A DNA stretch of 64,000 bases from an uncultured Flaviramulus sp. (lineage in GTDB: Bacteria; Bacteroidota; Bacteroidia; Flavobacteriales; Flavobacteriaceae): positions 310,001 through 374,000 of the forward strand of contig CANLXL010000002.1 in the NCBI GenBank assembly GCA_947495125.1, given 5' to 3'. Position 1 is the first letter of the stretch; each line of letters starts with the position of its first letter. The notes below the pieces were generated by a model. That model did no database searches. It was not told the origin of the DNA and saw nothing but the letters and a program-made list of their open reading frames with translations. Position numbers and translations under genes: made by a program. Positions 36,057 to 43,843 of the stretch are shown here, piece by piece.

Positions 36057-36560
36057 CTATTTTAATGTTAAAGGTATTCCGGACACCATTATTATAGCAT
36101 TCTCGGCATGTTTAGCAATATGTTGATTTATCCAACCTTGTAGTTCGGTGAACTTTCTGCCCACTTCGGTTTGGGCATGAACACCCATACCAATTTCGTT
36201 AGAAATAATGATGATCGTGGCATCAATATCCAGGAGCTTATTAAATTCGGTTTTGGCTAATTCTAAACATGCTTCAACATTGTTTTTAGTGTCCACATAG
36301 AAATTTGTTAGCCATAAAGTCACACAATCTATAACGACAACGTCGTTAGGGTGTATTACTGAAGCCAGGTTTTTTTCTTCCTCAATAGACGTCCAGCGTT
36401 CATCTCTGTCGGCAATGTGCCGGTCTATTCGCTTTTTGTGGTCATCGCCCCAAATGCGGGAGGTTGCAATGTATTTAGGGGTATTAGACAATGATAGCGC
36501 CAAGTCTTGTGCATAACTACTTTTTCCTGAACGCTCGCCTCCTGTGATGTAATAAATCAT
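36057..36560 (-). CDS. cobU: Adenosylcobinamide kinase/guanylyltransferase CobU
   Basis: The 167-residue protein begins MIYYITGGERSGKSSYAQDLAL, with the CobU P-loop GGERSGKS. It continues with the R-I-x-x-H segment KKRIDRHIADRDERW and VVIDCVTLWLTNF, then SNEIGMGVHAQTEVGRKF. It phosphorylates adenosylcobinamide and forms the GDP derivative for CobS. It is first in the cobUTSC operon; its promoter must lie in the 100 bases before the riboswitch of the opposite strand. Confidence 0.95.
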   Translation of the reverse strand: MIYYITGGERSGKSSYAQDLALSLSNTPKYIATSRIWGDDHKKRIDRHIADRDERWTSIEEEKNLASVIHPNDVVVIDCVTLWLTNFYVDTKNNVEACLELAKTEFNKLLDIDATIIIISNEIGMGVHAQTEVGRKFTELQGWINQHIAKHAENAIIMVSGIPLTLK

Positions 36561-36591
36561 GAATTATTGATGAGGATTAACACCGCAAAGA

Positions 36592-36612
36592 TTATTCTTT
36601 TTTAAAGAATAA
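36592..36612. promoter_or_regulatory. Palindrome between cobU and riboswitch promoter
   Basis: TTATTCTTT (36592-36600), spacer TTT, AAAGAATAA (36604-36612): a perfect 9-bp inverted repeat in the shared upstream region of the minus-strand cobU operon and the plus-strand btuB riboswitch promoter. It could be an operator or part of the cobU promoter. Confidence 0.35.
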
Positions 36613-36623
36613 CCATAAAATAG

Positions 36624-36653
36624 TTTCGATTCTAAAAATAGGTAGTACATTTG
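36624..36653 (+). promoter_or_regulatory. Predicted promoter of the cobalamin riboswitch/btuB transcript
   Basis: TTTC (36624-36627), 18 bases, TACATTTG (36646-36653). The -7 box is a full TAnnTTTG match, and the expected start point, about 36660, is exactly where the riboswitch begins. Confidence 0.55.
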
Positions 36654-36660
36654 CAGCGAA

Positions 36661-36925
36661 TTTTGGTTCGATTCAATTTTAATTGAATGGATTAAAAGGG
36701 AATCAGGTGAAGTGATTGATGATGTGATTAAGATTTTTTTGAATTCTAAAAATCTAAAATCTACCGTCTATAATCTCCAGTCCTGAGCTGTTCCCGCAAC
36801 TGTAAGTTTACGCTGTTCCGATAGTTATTGGATGCAGTGCCTCATACGAGGATGTTATTAACTTCAAAACCACTGGCTTATGCTGGGAAGGTATAGTAAC
36901 ATTGAATAAGTCAGGAGACCTGCCA
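36661..36925 (+). promoter_or_regulatory. Cobalamin riboswitch
   Basis: The conserved B12 elements are present in order: GGGAATCAGGTGAA (36698-36711), TCCTGAGCTGTTCCCGCAAC then TGTAA (36781-36805), CCACTGG (near 36870), GGGAAGG (near 36886) and the B12 box AGTCAGGAGACCTGCC (36909-36924). It lies 83 bases upstream of the btuB-like gene. High adenosylcobalamin should reduce receptor production; no clear T-run terminator is seen, so control is probably at translation. The loop between GGTGAA and TCC is unusually long (about 36712-36778) and contains 7-bp repeats. Confidence 0.95.
36753..36780 (+). repeat. Degenerate 7-bp satellite inside the riboswitch
   Basis: In-phase heptamers TCTAAAA, TCTACCG, TCTATAA, TCTCCAG occupy the apical loop between two conserved riboswitch blocks. 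The TCTACCG unit is the same as the perfect six-copy array at 45555-45596. Confidence 0.55.
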
Positions 36926-37007
36926 AATTCAAACAAATAAGTTAAACTTTCGGGATAGAAGTTTGCGTATGATAATCCATGCGATTCTCGAGTAATTATT
37001 CATTAAT

Positions 37008-38867
37008 ATGAAAAAAACTAATGTTTTTGGAGCTCTTTGTTTAGGGCTAACCATGATTGGGTTTGCACAGCAGGAAGCGGACTCAACACAAGTACAGCAA
37101 CTGGAAGAGGTTGTTATTACAGATTCACGTTTTGCGCTAAAGCGTGAGAACTCAGGTAAATCTGTTATTAAAATATCGAAAACCGATATTGAAAGAAATC
37201 AGGGACGCACGGTCTCAGAACTCATTAATGCCCAAACCGGTATTGAAATTAATGGAAGTAGAAGTAACGCCGGCCAGAATTTGGGCGTGTATGTCCGCGG
37301 CGGTCGAAACCGACAAGTACTCGTCTTAGTAGATGGAATTCAAATTAGCGATCCTTCTCAAATTAGTGGCGAATATGATTTTAGATTATTGAATTTGAGT
37401 GAGATCGAATCTATTGAAATCATAAAGGGTGCTGCCAGTACATTATACGGTAGTGGAGCAGCATCCGCAGTAGTTAGTATCACCACAAAAAAAGCGGATT
37501 CTAAGAAGATTAGTGCTGTTTTTTCTTCGAGTATTGGAACCAATCAGTCGCAATCTGAACAAGATTATGATATCGCTGACTTCAGCAATAGTGTTGCCGT
37601 TAGCGGAACTTTAAATAAGTTTACCTACCGTACGGCGTTTAGTAATCAATTTTCTGATGGACTTTCAGCCGCAAATAGTATTACAAATGAGAAAGACGTT
37701 TATTCCAAATATGGCGTCGATGTTAATTTGGGCTATAATTTCAGCAATGATTTTTCTTTAAATGTTTATGGAAACTATACGGATATCAATTCAGAAATAG
37801 ATGGATTTGATGCTAACTTTAATTTAGTAGATACTCCGGACGAGTTTAATAATGAACAATCCAGAGTTGGCCTCACTTCAAAATTTAAGTATGGACATGG
37901 TAGTATTAATTTAAATGCGGCATATAGTGAGTACGAGCGGGTGTTTATTTCTAACTTTCCATCAACTTTTACATCTAAAAATTATGTGCTGGATGCTTAT
38001 AATAAATATGTATTTGATAAAATGTTTTACACCATCATTGGTTTAAACGTTATAGAGAACAGAGCGGTATTTTCTAACGATGTTAGATTTAATATTATTG
38101 ATCCTTATGCTAATGTTGTTTATGTTTCAGATTTTGGTTTAAACGTCAACGCCGGTGCACGATTTAATAATCATAATGAATATGGTTCACACTTTACTTA
38201 TAATCTAAATCCTTCATTTACAATTAAATCAAATAATGCTGGATACACGAAGTTTTTCGGATCCTATAGTACATCGTTTATAGCACCGTCGTTATCGCAG
38301 CTGTTTGGGAATTTTGGAGCCAATCCGGAATTAGAGCCTGAAGAAAACAAAACCATTGAAATTGGAGCGGAGCTTAAACGAGGTGACGATTTTAGAATTA
38401 CGGGACTTTTCTTTAATAGAGAAGAGAAAAACACGGTGCTATGGCTAAATGGAGGCTATTCAAATGCCACTGAAGAATTGCATGCCAGAGGTGTAGAAGT
38501 TGAAATTAGCGCAGCTCCGGTTGAAAAACTATCTATTTCCGCGAATTATGCATTTACCGAGTATAAAGAGAGTTTAGCGCGAAGAATACCTAAACATAAA
38601 GCTAATTTGCAATTGGGGTATGATTTTTCCAAAACGGCCTTTGCATCATTGTCATACCAATACACGCATGAGAGATTTGAAAATAGCTTCGTGCCACTTT
38701 TAGATAGTTTCAGTTTGGTGAACCTATATTTTAGTCATATGGCTTTGAATAATAAGATAAAACTCTTCGGAGGCATTGATAATCTTTTAAATGAAGACTA
38801 TGAAGATGTTCTAGGGTATACCACTAAAGGAAGAAATGTTAGGCTAGGGTTTCAGTTAACGCTGTAA
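37008..38867 (+). CDS. btuB: TonB-dependent receptor, probable outer-membrane cobalamin transporter BtuB
   Basis: The 619-residue protein has a signal peptide, a TonB-box-like LEEVVITDSRF, a plug domain (NAQTGIEINGSR, VYVRGGRNRQVLVLVDGIQI, SIEIIKGAASTLYGSGAASAVVSITTKK) and a C-terminal barrel ending NVRLGFQLTL. The length matches BtuB, shorter than SusC-type receptors. Substrate assignment is firm because a cobalamin riboswitch controls it. It would pass corrinoids to the btuFCD-like system at 29.9-32.9 kb. Confidence 0.93.
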   Translation: MKKTNVFGALCLGLTMIGFAQQEADSTQVQQLEEVVITDSRFALKRENSGKSVIKISKTDIERNQGRTVSELINAQTGIEINGSRSNAGQNLGVYVRGGRNRQVLVLVDGIQISDPSQISGEYDFRLLNLSEIESIEIIKGAASTLYGSGAASAVVSITTKKADSKKISAVFSSSIGTNQSQSEQDYDIADFSNSVAVSGTLNKFTYRTAFSNQFSDGLSAANSITNEKDVYSKYGVDVNLGYNFSNDFSLNVYGNYTDINSEIDGFDANFNLVDTPDEFNNEQSRVGLTSKFKYGHGSINLNAAYSEYERVFISNFPSTFTSKNYVLDAYNKYVFDKMFYTIIGLNVIENRAVFSNDVRFNIIDPYANVVYVSDFGLNVNAGARFNNHNEYGSHFTYNLNPSFTIKSNNAGYTKFFGSYSTSFIAPSLSQLFGNFGANPELEPEENKTIEIGAELKRGDDFRITGLFFNREEKNTVLWLNGGYSNATEELHARGVEVEISAAPVEKLSISANYAFTEYKESLARRIPKHKANLQLGYDFSKTAFASLSYQYTHERFENSFVPLLDSFSLVNLYFSHMALNNKIKLFGGIDNLLNEDYEDVLGYTTKGRNVRLGFQLTL

Positions 38868-38903
38868 CGATAAAACTTAATATCTACTTACTTAACCTTT
38901 TCT

Positions 38904-38940
38904 AAACCTTCCAGGTTTCGAAAATCTGGAAGGTTTTTTA
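38904..38940. terminator. Terminator after btuB
   Basis: AACCTTCCAG (38905-38914) pairs with CTGGAAGGTT (38926-38935), followed on the plus strand by TTTT. It lies between the convergent btuB and second Dph6-related gene and may serve both. Confidence 0.75.
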
Positions 38941-39654
38941 TTTAGGCATAAGGTCGCAATACCATACACCATATGTATCGCTTTTACAGATCGAGTCGTC
39001 CGTATTTGGATTATCATATTCTCTATAGACCTTTTCACCTATAGTAAAAGGGATAGGATTTGTAAAAATGGGACCATCAAAACAAAAGGTGTGAAATTCT
39101 CCATTTTCCCCACATGGATCAACATCTTTTGGTAAATTTTCGATAAAATTTTTGTCGATAACCGTGCCCACAAAATCTTCTCCAAAATATTTTGAATTGG
39201 CACATACTATAATCGTTTTAAAACCGAGATCTAAAAATTCATGGATCAATGTTTTGGTATCTCGCTTCCAGATTGGAAATACTGTTTTTAAACCTTGTTT
39301 AGCCAATTGGCTTTCCCTGTAAGTTCTTAAATCTTCAAGAAAGATATCGCCAAAAGCACTATGTGTAAATCCGTTTTCTTTTAAGCTGCTAACGGTTTCA
39401 AGCATTTTCTGCTCATAGACTTCCATGCTCGGCATTTCAGGAAGTTCAATCAAACTGGCAGGAATATTTAAGGCATTGGTTTGAGCTATTAGAAGTTCTT
39501 TTCTAAGACCATGCATAGAGACCCGGTTGTAATGACTATTAACTGTGGTTATTAATTCGTCAACAGCATAACTCTCATTTTGTAATATATGGTAAAGTGC
39601 TAATGCAGAGTCTTTTCCCGAACTCCAGTTGAAATAGGTTTTATGTTTATTCAA
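38938..39654 (-). CDS. Dph6-related ATP pyrophosphatase (second copy)
   Basis: The 238-residue protein begins NKHKTYFNWSSGKDSALALY with the PP-loop SSGKDS, and shares with the copy at 33016 the motifs SAFGDIFLEDLR, FGEDFVGTVIDKNF and PCGENGEFHTFCF. The extra C-terminus (KSDTYGVWYCDLMP) is cysteine-containing. It overlaps the S41 protease gene by 8 bases and so is co-translated with it. Two divergent copies bracketing the B12 locus suggest related but distinct substrates. Function is unknown in bacteria. Confidence 0.85.
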   Translation of the reverse strand: MNKHKTYFNWSSGKDSALALYHILQNESYAVDELITTVNSHYNRVSMHGLRKELLIAQTNALNIPASLIELPEMPSMEVYEQKMLETVSSLKENGFTHSAFGDIFLEDLRTYRESQLAKQGLKTVFPIWKRDTKTLIHEFLDLGFKTIIVCANSKYFGEDFVGTVIDKNFIENLPKDVDPCGENGEFHTFCFDGPIFTNPIPFTIGEKVYREYDNPNTDDSICKSDTYGVWYCDLMPK

Positions 39655-41137
39655 AGAATATTTTTTTAATAAGGTGCTCCGGCAGTTCTAAATCCACATG
39701 CATGTCATTTTCGAAAGGGCGCGGTTGGTCAATACTGTTTAACCTATTTAAGTCTGAACTTAGTTTTTGGCCTGCAGGGCGTCCGGTACCTAGAATTTTC
39801 GCAATGGCTGCGGCCAATAAAGGTTCGTTTACATCACCTAATGTACCTAGATCATTGATGCTTTCATTCAAAACATTAGCGGAGTCAGGAGAGAGACCGT
39901 TAAAGAAATCGGTAACCCCATCGACATTTGAAGATTTAAAAATCAGTGGCTGCATGGCATAAGTATGATTTGGGTTAGCACCTGAGCGCCTAAAATTTGG
40001 TGAATCATATAACGTTGTAGATGCCTGATATTTTCCTGAGGTCGTGGCTCCAATTTGAACAACATCGATATAGGGATTCAGCGAATTAATAACCAACTCA
40101 CTGGCAGAAGCACTCCGGCTAGTTGTTAATATATAGACCTTATTGAGGTTTAAGCTATTTAAAGCGGTACCATCATTATTATTCACAAATCGGTTTATTA
40201 AAAGTTCGGGGTCTTCATCTTCTAAAGCTTGTTGAAATTCCGCATTCCATTCCTCCCTGCTAAAAATTTCTCCTGTAAACTGACCGGTAATCATACTTGA
40301 TAACAAAATGGCAGTGTTCACGGAGCCCCCAGGGTTGTATCTTAAATCAAGTACAAGTTCTGTAGCATTGGCACTTTTAAACGTTCCAAAGGTGTCGTTT
40401 AATTCGGTGTTGAACTGATCGGTTCCGGTAAAACCATTATACATTAAATAAGCGATCTTCGTACCACCAACATCCAGAACATTACTTACTAGAATCGGAT
40501 TCTCTGTATATTGTACTTTCGTTAGTGACTTCGTTTCATTATTCGAAACTATAGTATCATCATTTATTTCGGGAGTACCATTGGTATCGTAATCGCCAAA
40601 GCTTAGTGCATAGTTGTCAGGTCCTAAAAGTGTTGAGAAATTACTGGTTGTAAGCTGGTTATTATCCACTGCATAAAAAATATCACCACGTTTTAGGTTT
40701 TGCGATTCTGCACTAGTGCCTGGAAGTACGTAAACCACGACACCGAACACATTATTAGAATTATCCGGATAAGAATATAAATTATACTCCATGCCATTAT
40801 TGGTCGTTATTCCGGAAAAGGCTTGCTCTAAAGCAATATAATCATCGACGATCCAACTAAAACGATCTACTGTTGCTCTTTGAAAAATTAAACTTTCAAA
40901 GAGGTCTTCAGGTTTTGAAAATGTATTCAAATAGTCAGTATATTCAGCATCACCGGGAAATCTGTTGTTTGCAAGATCAGGAATGTTATCCTTATATAAA
41001 TAAAAGGCATTCATGCCTTTCCAGACAAAATCATTGATTTCATTTGTAGAAATGGTATTATCATCATTATCTTCAAAACAGCCGGTCGCTATAAATGAAA
41101 TAGTGATAAGCAGTATTAGGGCTTTTAAAGTTTTCAT
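39647..41137 (-). CDS. S41 family C-terminal processing-type protease lipoprotein
   Basis: The 496-residue protein has a lipoprotein signal (LKALILLITISFIATGC), an N-terminal helical domain, a PDZ-like segment (VVYVLPGTSAESQNLKRGDIFYAVD), and the S41 core LVLDLRYNPGGSVNTAILLS and TTSRSASASELVINSL with the nucleophilic serine. It should cleave exported polypeptides in the periplasm or at the outer membrane. It is followed by the overlapping Dph6-related gene. No processing target is evident. Confidence 0.9.
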   Translation of the reverse strand: MKTLKALILLITISFIATGCFEDNDDNTISTNEINDFVWKGMNAFYLYKDNIPDLANNRFPGDAEYTDYLNTFSKPEDLFESLIFQRATVDRFSWIVDDYIALEQAFSGITTNNGMEYNLYSYPDNSNNVFGVVVYVLPGTSAESQNLKRGDIFYAVDNNQLTTSNFSTLLGPDNYALSFGDYDTNGTPEINDDTIVSNNETKSLTKVQYTENPILVSNVLDVGGTKIAYLMYNGFTGTDQFNTELNDTFGTFKSANATELVLDLRYNPGGSVNTAILLSSMITGQFTGEIFSREEWNAEFQQALEDEDPELLINRFVNNNDGTALNSLNLNKVYILTTSRSASASELVINSLNPYIDVVQIGATTSGKYQASTTLYDSPNFRRSGANPNHTYAMQPLIFKSSNVDGVTDFFNGLSPDSANVLNESINDLGTLGDVNEPLLAAAIAKILGTGRPAGQKLSSDLNRLNSIDQPRPFENDMHVDLELPEHLIKKIFFE

Positions 41138-41401
41138 TTGGGCAATCTTTTTATAAGTAGTCTTTAAAACCCTAAATTTACTTACATTATTGTATAATAA
41201 AAAATAAAAAAAGCATTCTTAAATTTATTTAGTTTAAGTTTCTGCTGGAAATGTTATTCCCGAGACATTGGGAAACCCTTTTAAAATAAGGAAAGAGTTT
41301 GTTTTAATTTGGAATTTTATATACACTGTAACAAATTATAAAGTAGGTCGTCGTAATATCAAACAGCCTAAATAAGGCGGTTTAACTAAACCAAACCAAC
41401 A

Positions 41402-41911
41402 ATGACTCAAACAGAGTTTTTAAATATTGTAATGCCTTTTAAGGATAAAGTCTTTCGTTTAGCAAAACGACTACTGGTATCCACTGAAGAAGCTGAAGAT
41501 GCGACGCAGGAAATTTTGTTGAAGTTATGGAATAATAAGAAGAAAATACAAGAGTATAAAAATGTGGAAGCTTTTTCGATGACCATGACCAAAAACTTTT
41601 GCTATGATAAGCTAAAGTCCAAGCAGGCACAAAATTTAAAGATTGTACATAGTAATTATGAAGAAAAAGGAACCCCATTACAAAAACAAGTTGAGTTAAA
41701 TGATAGTGTACATTGGGTGGCCAGAATTATAGAAGAGTTACCCGAACAACAAAAGCTGATTATTCAGTTACGAGATATTGAAGAATACGATTTTGATGAG
41801 ATCGCCAAAATGCTGGATATGAATAATACGGCGGTTCGTGTGAATTTATCCAGAGCAAGAAAAACAATAAGAGAAAAATTAACTAATACACATAATTATG
41901 GTATTAACTAA
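41402..41911 (+). CDS. ECF RNA polymerase sigma factor
   Basis: The 169-residue protein has region 2 (VFRLAKRLLVSTEEAEDATQEILLKLW, FSMTMTKNFCYD) and region 4 (ELPEQQKLIIQLRDIEEYDFDEIA, NNTAVRVNLSRARKTIREKL). It overlaps the next gene by 14 bases; that gene encodes a one-helix membrane protein likely to act as its anti-sigma factor. The operon continues with two DUF4252 genes. Confidence 0.93.
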   Translation: MTQTEFLNIVMPFKDKVFRLAKRLLVSTEEAEDATQEILLKLWNNKKKIQEYKNVEAFSMTMTKNFCYDKLKSKQAQNLKIVHSNYEEKGTPLQKQVELNDSVHWVARIIEELPEQQKLIIQLRDIEEYDFDEIAKMLDMNNTAVRVNLSRARKTIREKLTNTHNYGIN

Positions 41912-42422
41912 TATAGAAGAATTACTTGAAAAATACGAGAACGGTGAAACAACGCTAAACGAAGAGCAGCAGTTAAAACACTATTTTTCTCAAGAGACTG
42001 TAGCGCCGCATTTAGAAATGTATAAGCCTATGTTTGCGTATTTTTTGGTAAGTCAACAAGAACAATTTACTAAGGACGTGCCATTACACACTAAACGTAC
42101 TTTTAATTACAAATGGCTTTCTGTTGCTGCTGTAGCTGTTCTTATGCTTGGGTTTTATTTTAATGAGCCTATTGTGTCTTCGTATGAAGATTACGTTTAT
42201 GGTACATATAGTGAACCTCAAGAAGCGCTGAATGAACTTTCAAATTCATTAGCAATGATTTCGAGTCATTTTAATAAGGGAGCCAATACTATGGACTATC
42301 TTGGAGAAATGAATAAAGGAAAAGCGGCGTTGGGTTATCTAAATCAAGTAAATAAAGGTACGACTACCTTAGACTACCTTAACGAAATTGAAAACACAAG
42401 AAAAATAATTTTTAAAAACTAA
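41898..42422 (+). CDS. Probable anti-sigma factor, single membrane helix
   Basis: The 174-residue protein has a cytoplasmic N-terminal part (IEELLEKYENGETTLNEEQQL), typical of Bacteroidota anti-sigma proteins, and one membrane helix (WLSVAAVAVLMLGFYF). The outer C-terminus contains three near-identical 13-residue units: NKGANTMDYLGEM, NKGKAALGYLNQV, NKGTTTLDYLNEI. It is translationally coupled to the sigma gene. The repeat may be the sensor contacting the secreted DUF4252 proteins; this is inference. Confidence 0.7.
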   Translation: MVLTNIEELLEKYENGETTLNEEQQLKHYFSQETVAPHLEMYKPMFAYFLVSQQEQFTKDVPLHTKRTFNYKWLSVAAVAVLMLGFYFNEPIVSSYEDYVYGTYSEPQEALNELSNSLAMISSHFNKGANTMDYLGEMNKGKAALGYLNQVNKGTTTLDYLNEIENTRKIIFKN

Positions 42423-42467
42423 TGACATCAAAAAATGAACACTTTTAATACAATAAAAACAAGAACA

Positions 42468-43028
42468 ATGAAAAATAGATTAATAGTATTGGTAATGGCA
42501 ATTATGCTCATGCCTCTAACAGGAATGGCTCAAAAGAATATTTTTGAGAAATACAGCGACAACCCGGATGTGACTTTTGTATCCATAAAGCCCAAAATGT
42601 TTCAAATGATAGCAAAAATGGGTATTGATGTTGAAGATGCTGAAGCTAAATCTTATATTGATATGGTAAAAAGTATTACCAGTTTTAAAACTATCGTTAC
42701 AGATAATAAGAGCATTGCTGCTGATATTTCCAAGTGGGTAAAATCACGTTCAGGTTCTTTAGAGGAATTAATGGAGGTTAAAGATGATGGTACCGAAGTG
42801 AAATTTTATGTCAAAGAGGGTAAAGACTCAGACCATGTTAAAGAACTTCTAATCTTTGTGAATGGTGTGGATAAAGTTATGAAGGAGAGTATAGAGATCA
42901 ATGGTGAACAAAGAAAAATTGAAACCGTTGTGGTATCGCTTACCGGTGATATTGATCTCAATGAAATTTCAAAACTTACCGGCCAGATGAATATTCCAGG
43001 CGGAGAGCACTTAAAGAAAAAGCACTAA
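42468..43028 (+). CDS. DUF4252 family secreted protein
   Basis: Start chosen at ATG 42468 so that the product opens with the signal peptide MKNRLIVLVMAIMLMPLTGMAQ; an in-frame ATG at 42435 would put 11 polar residues before it. The 186-residue protein fits DUF4252 (FEKYSDNPDVTFVSIKPKMFQMIAKM, VLFVNG-type strand, GDIDLNEISKLTGQMNIPG). DUF4252 proteins are commonly co-encoded with ECF sigma/anti-sigma pairs in Bacteroidota. Function unknown. Confidence 0.82.
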   Translation: MKNRLIVLVMAIMLMPLTGMAQKNIFEKYSDNPDVTFVSIKPKMFQMIAKMGIDVEDAEAKSYIDMVKSITSFKTIVTDNKSIAADISKWVKSRSGSLEELMEVKDDGTEVKFYVKEGKDSDHVKELLIFVNGVDKVMKESIEINGEQRKIETVVVSLTGDIDLNEISKLTGQMNIPGGEHLKKKH

Positions 43029-43052
43029 CAAACAATCATTCACTAATCAATC

Positions 43053-43592
43053 ATGCAACGAACAATCAAATATCTCATATTCACGGTCACTGCAGCTTTT
43101 ATTGTAAGCTGTGGTGACAGTGCCAGTTTACAACGTTATTATGTAGATAATCTGGAATCTAAGAACTTTATATCTCAGGACATTCCATTATCTATGGTCG
43201 AATTGGATAAAACGAATTTCACTGAAGAACAGAAAGAAGCCTATAATTCGGTAGATAAACTGAATTTTTTAGGGTACAGAGCTGATGCCTCTGAGGCTGA
43301 CGTTTATAAAGCAGAACTGACAAAAGTCAAAACGATTTTAAGTGACAGCAAGTACAAGGACTTAATGGAATTTAGCGATAAGGGCAATAAAATTGTGGTA
43401 AAGTATGTTGGAGACGATGATGAAGCCGATGAGGTGGTTCTATTTGGAAGCGCCAAAGAATTAGGTTTCGCTATTGTTCGTATTTTAGGAGATGATATGA
43501 GTCCTGATAAAATTGCCGTATTAATCAATGCCATGCAGAAAGCGAATGTTGATGAAAATCAAATAGCGGATATCATGAATTTTTTTAAGTAG
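43053..43592 (+). CDS. DUF4252 family lipoprotein
   Basis: The 179-residue protein has a lipoprotein signal (RTIKYLIFTVTAAFIVSC). Its sequence, with VVKYVGDDDEADEVVLFGSAKELGFAIVRILGDD and a C-terminal helical stretch, resembles the neighbouring DUF4252 protein. It closes the ECF operon; the downstream hairpin at 43607-43649 terminates transcription. One soluble and one lipidated DUF4252 protein suggest a pair acting at the envelope. Confidence 0.8.
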   Translation: MQRTIKYLIFTVTAAFIVSCGDSASLQRYYVDNLESKNFISQDIPLSMVELDKTNFTEEQKEAYNSVDKLNFLGYRADASEADVYKAELTKVKTILSDSKYKDLMEFSDKGNKIVVKYVGDDDEADEVVLFGSAKELGFAIVRILGDDMSPDKIAVLINAMQKANVDENQIADIMNFFK

Positions 43593-43606
43593 AATACTAG
43601 CATATT

Positions 43607-43649
43607 AAACTAAAAAAGGGTTTCCAGCAAGGAAACCCTTTTTTAGTTT
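43607..43649. terminator. Bidirectional terminator, 19-bp perfect stem
   Basis: AAACTAAAAAAGGGTTTCC (43607-43625) pairs perfectly with GGAAACCCTTTTTTAGTTT (43631-43649) around a 5-base loop. U-runs are present in both directions. The stop codon of the minus-strand gene at 43643 lies inside the stem. Confidence 0.88.
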
Positions 43650-43834
43650 ATATCTGTTTGTTCATCTTCGTCAGACGCTCTGCGCGGTAAAAAAATATTT
43701 ATAACGATCGCTAAAAAAATGATCGTGAGAATCGTTAAAACGATAAAATTGCTGAAAACATCCAGAATCCCTGCAACAAAAATACCTCCGGCCATAAGAC
43801 CGCATAGTGCTAAAGATTGTTTGTCATTCAACAT
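43643..43834 (-). CDS. Small two-helix membrane protein
   Basis: The 63-residue protein has two hydrophobic segments (LALCGLMAGGIFVAGILDVF and FIVLTILTIIFLAIVINIFL) and an acidic tail (ASDEDEQTDIN). It starts 9 bases after purB ends, on the same strand, and is followed by a strong terminator, so it looks like the second gene of a purB unit. No family is recognised. Confidence 0.6.
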   Translation of the reverse strand: MLNDKQSLALCGLMAGGIFVAGILDVFSNFIVLTILTIIFLAIVINIFLPRRASDEDEQTDIN

Positions 43835-43843
43835 AAATTATAT

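Noticed and set aside
36057..36660. A second, minus-strand cobalamin riboswitch in front of cobU
   Set aside because: Only about 100 bases separate cobU from the plus-strand riboswitch and no B12 box is found on the minus strand there.
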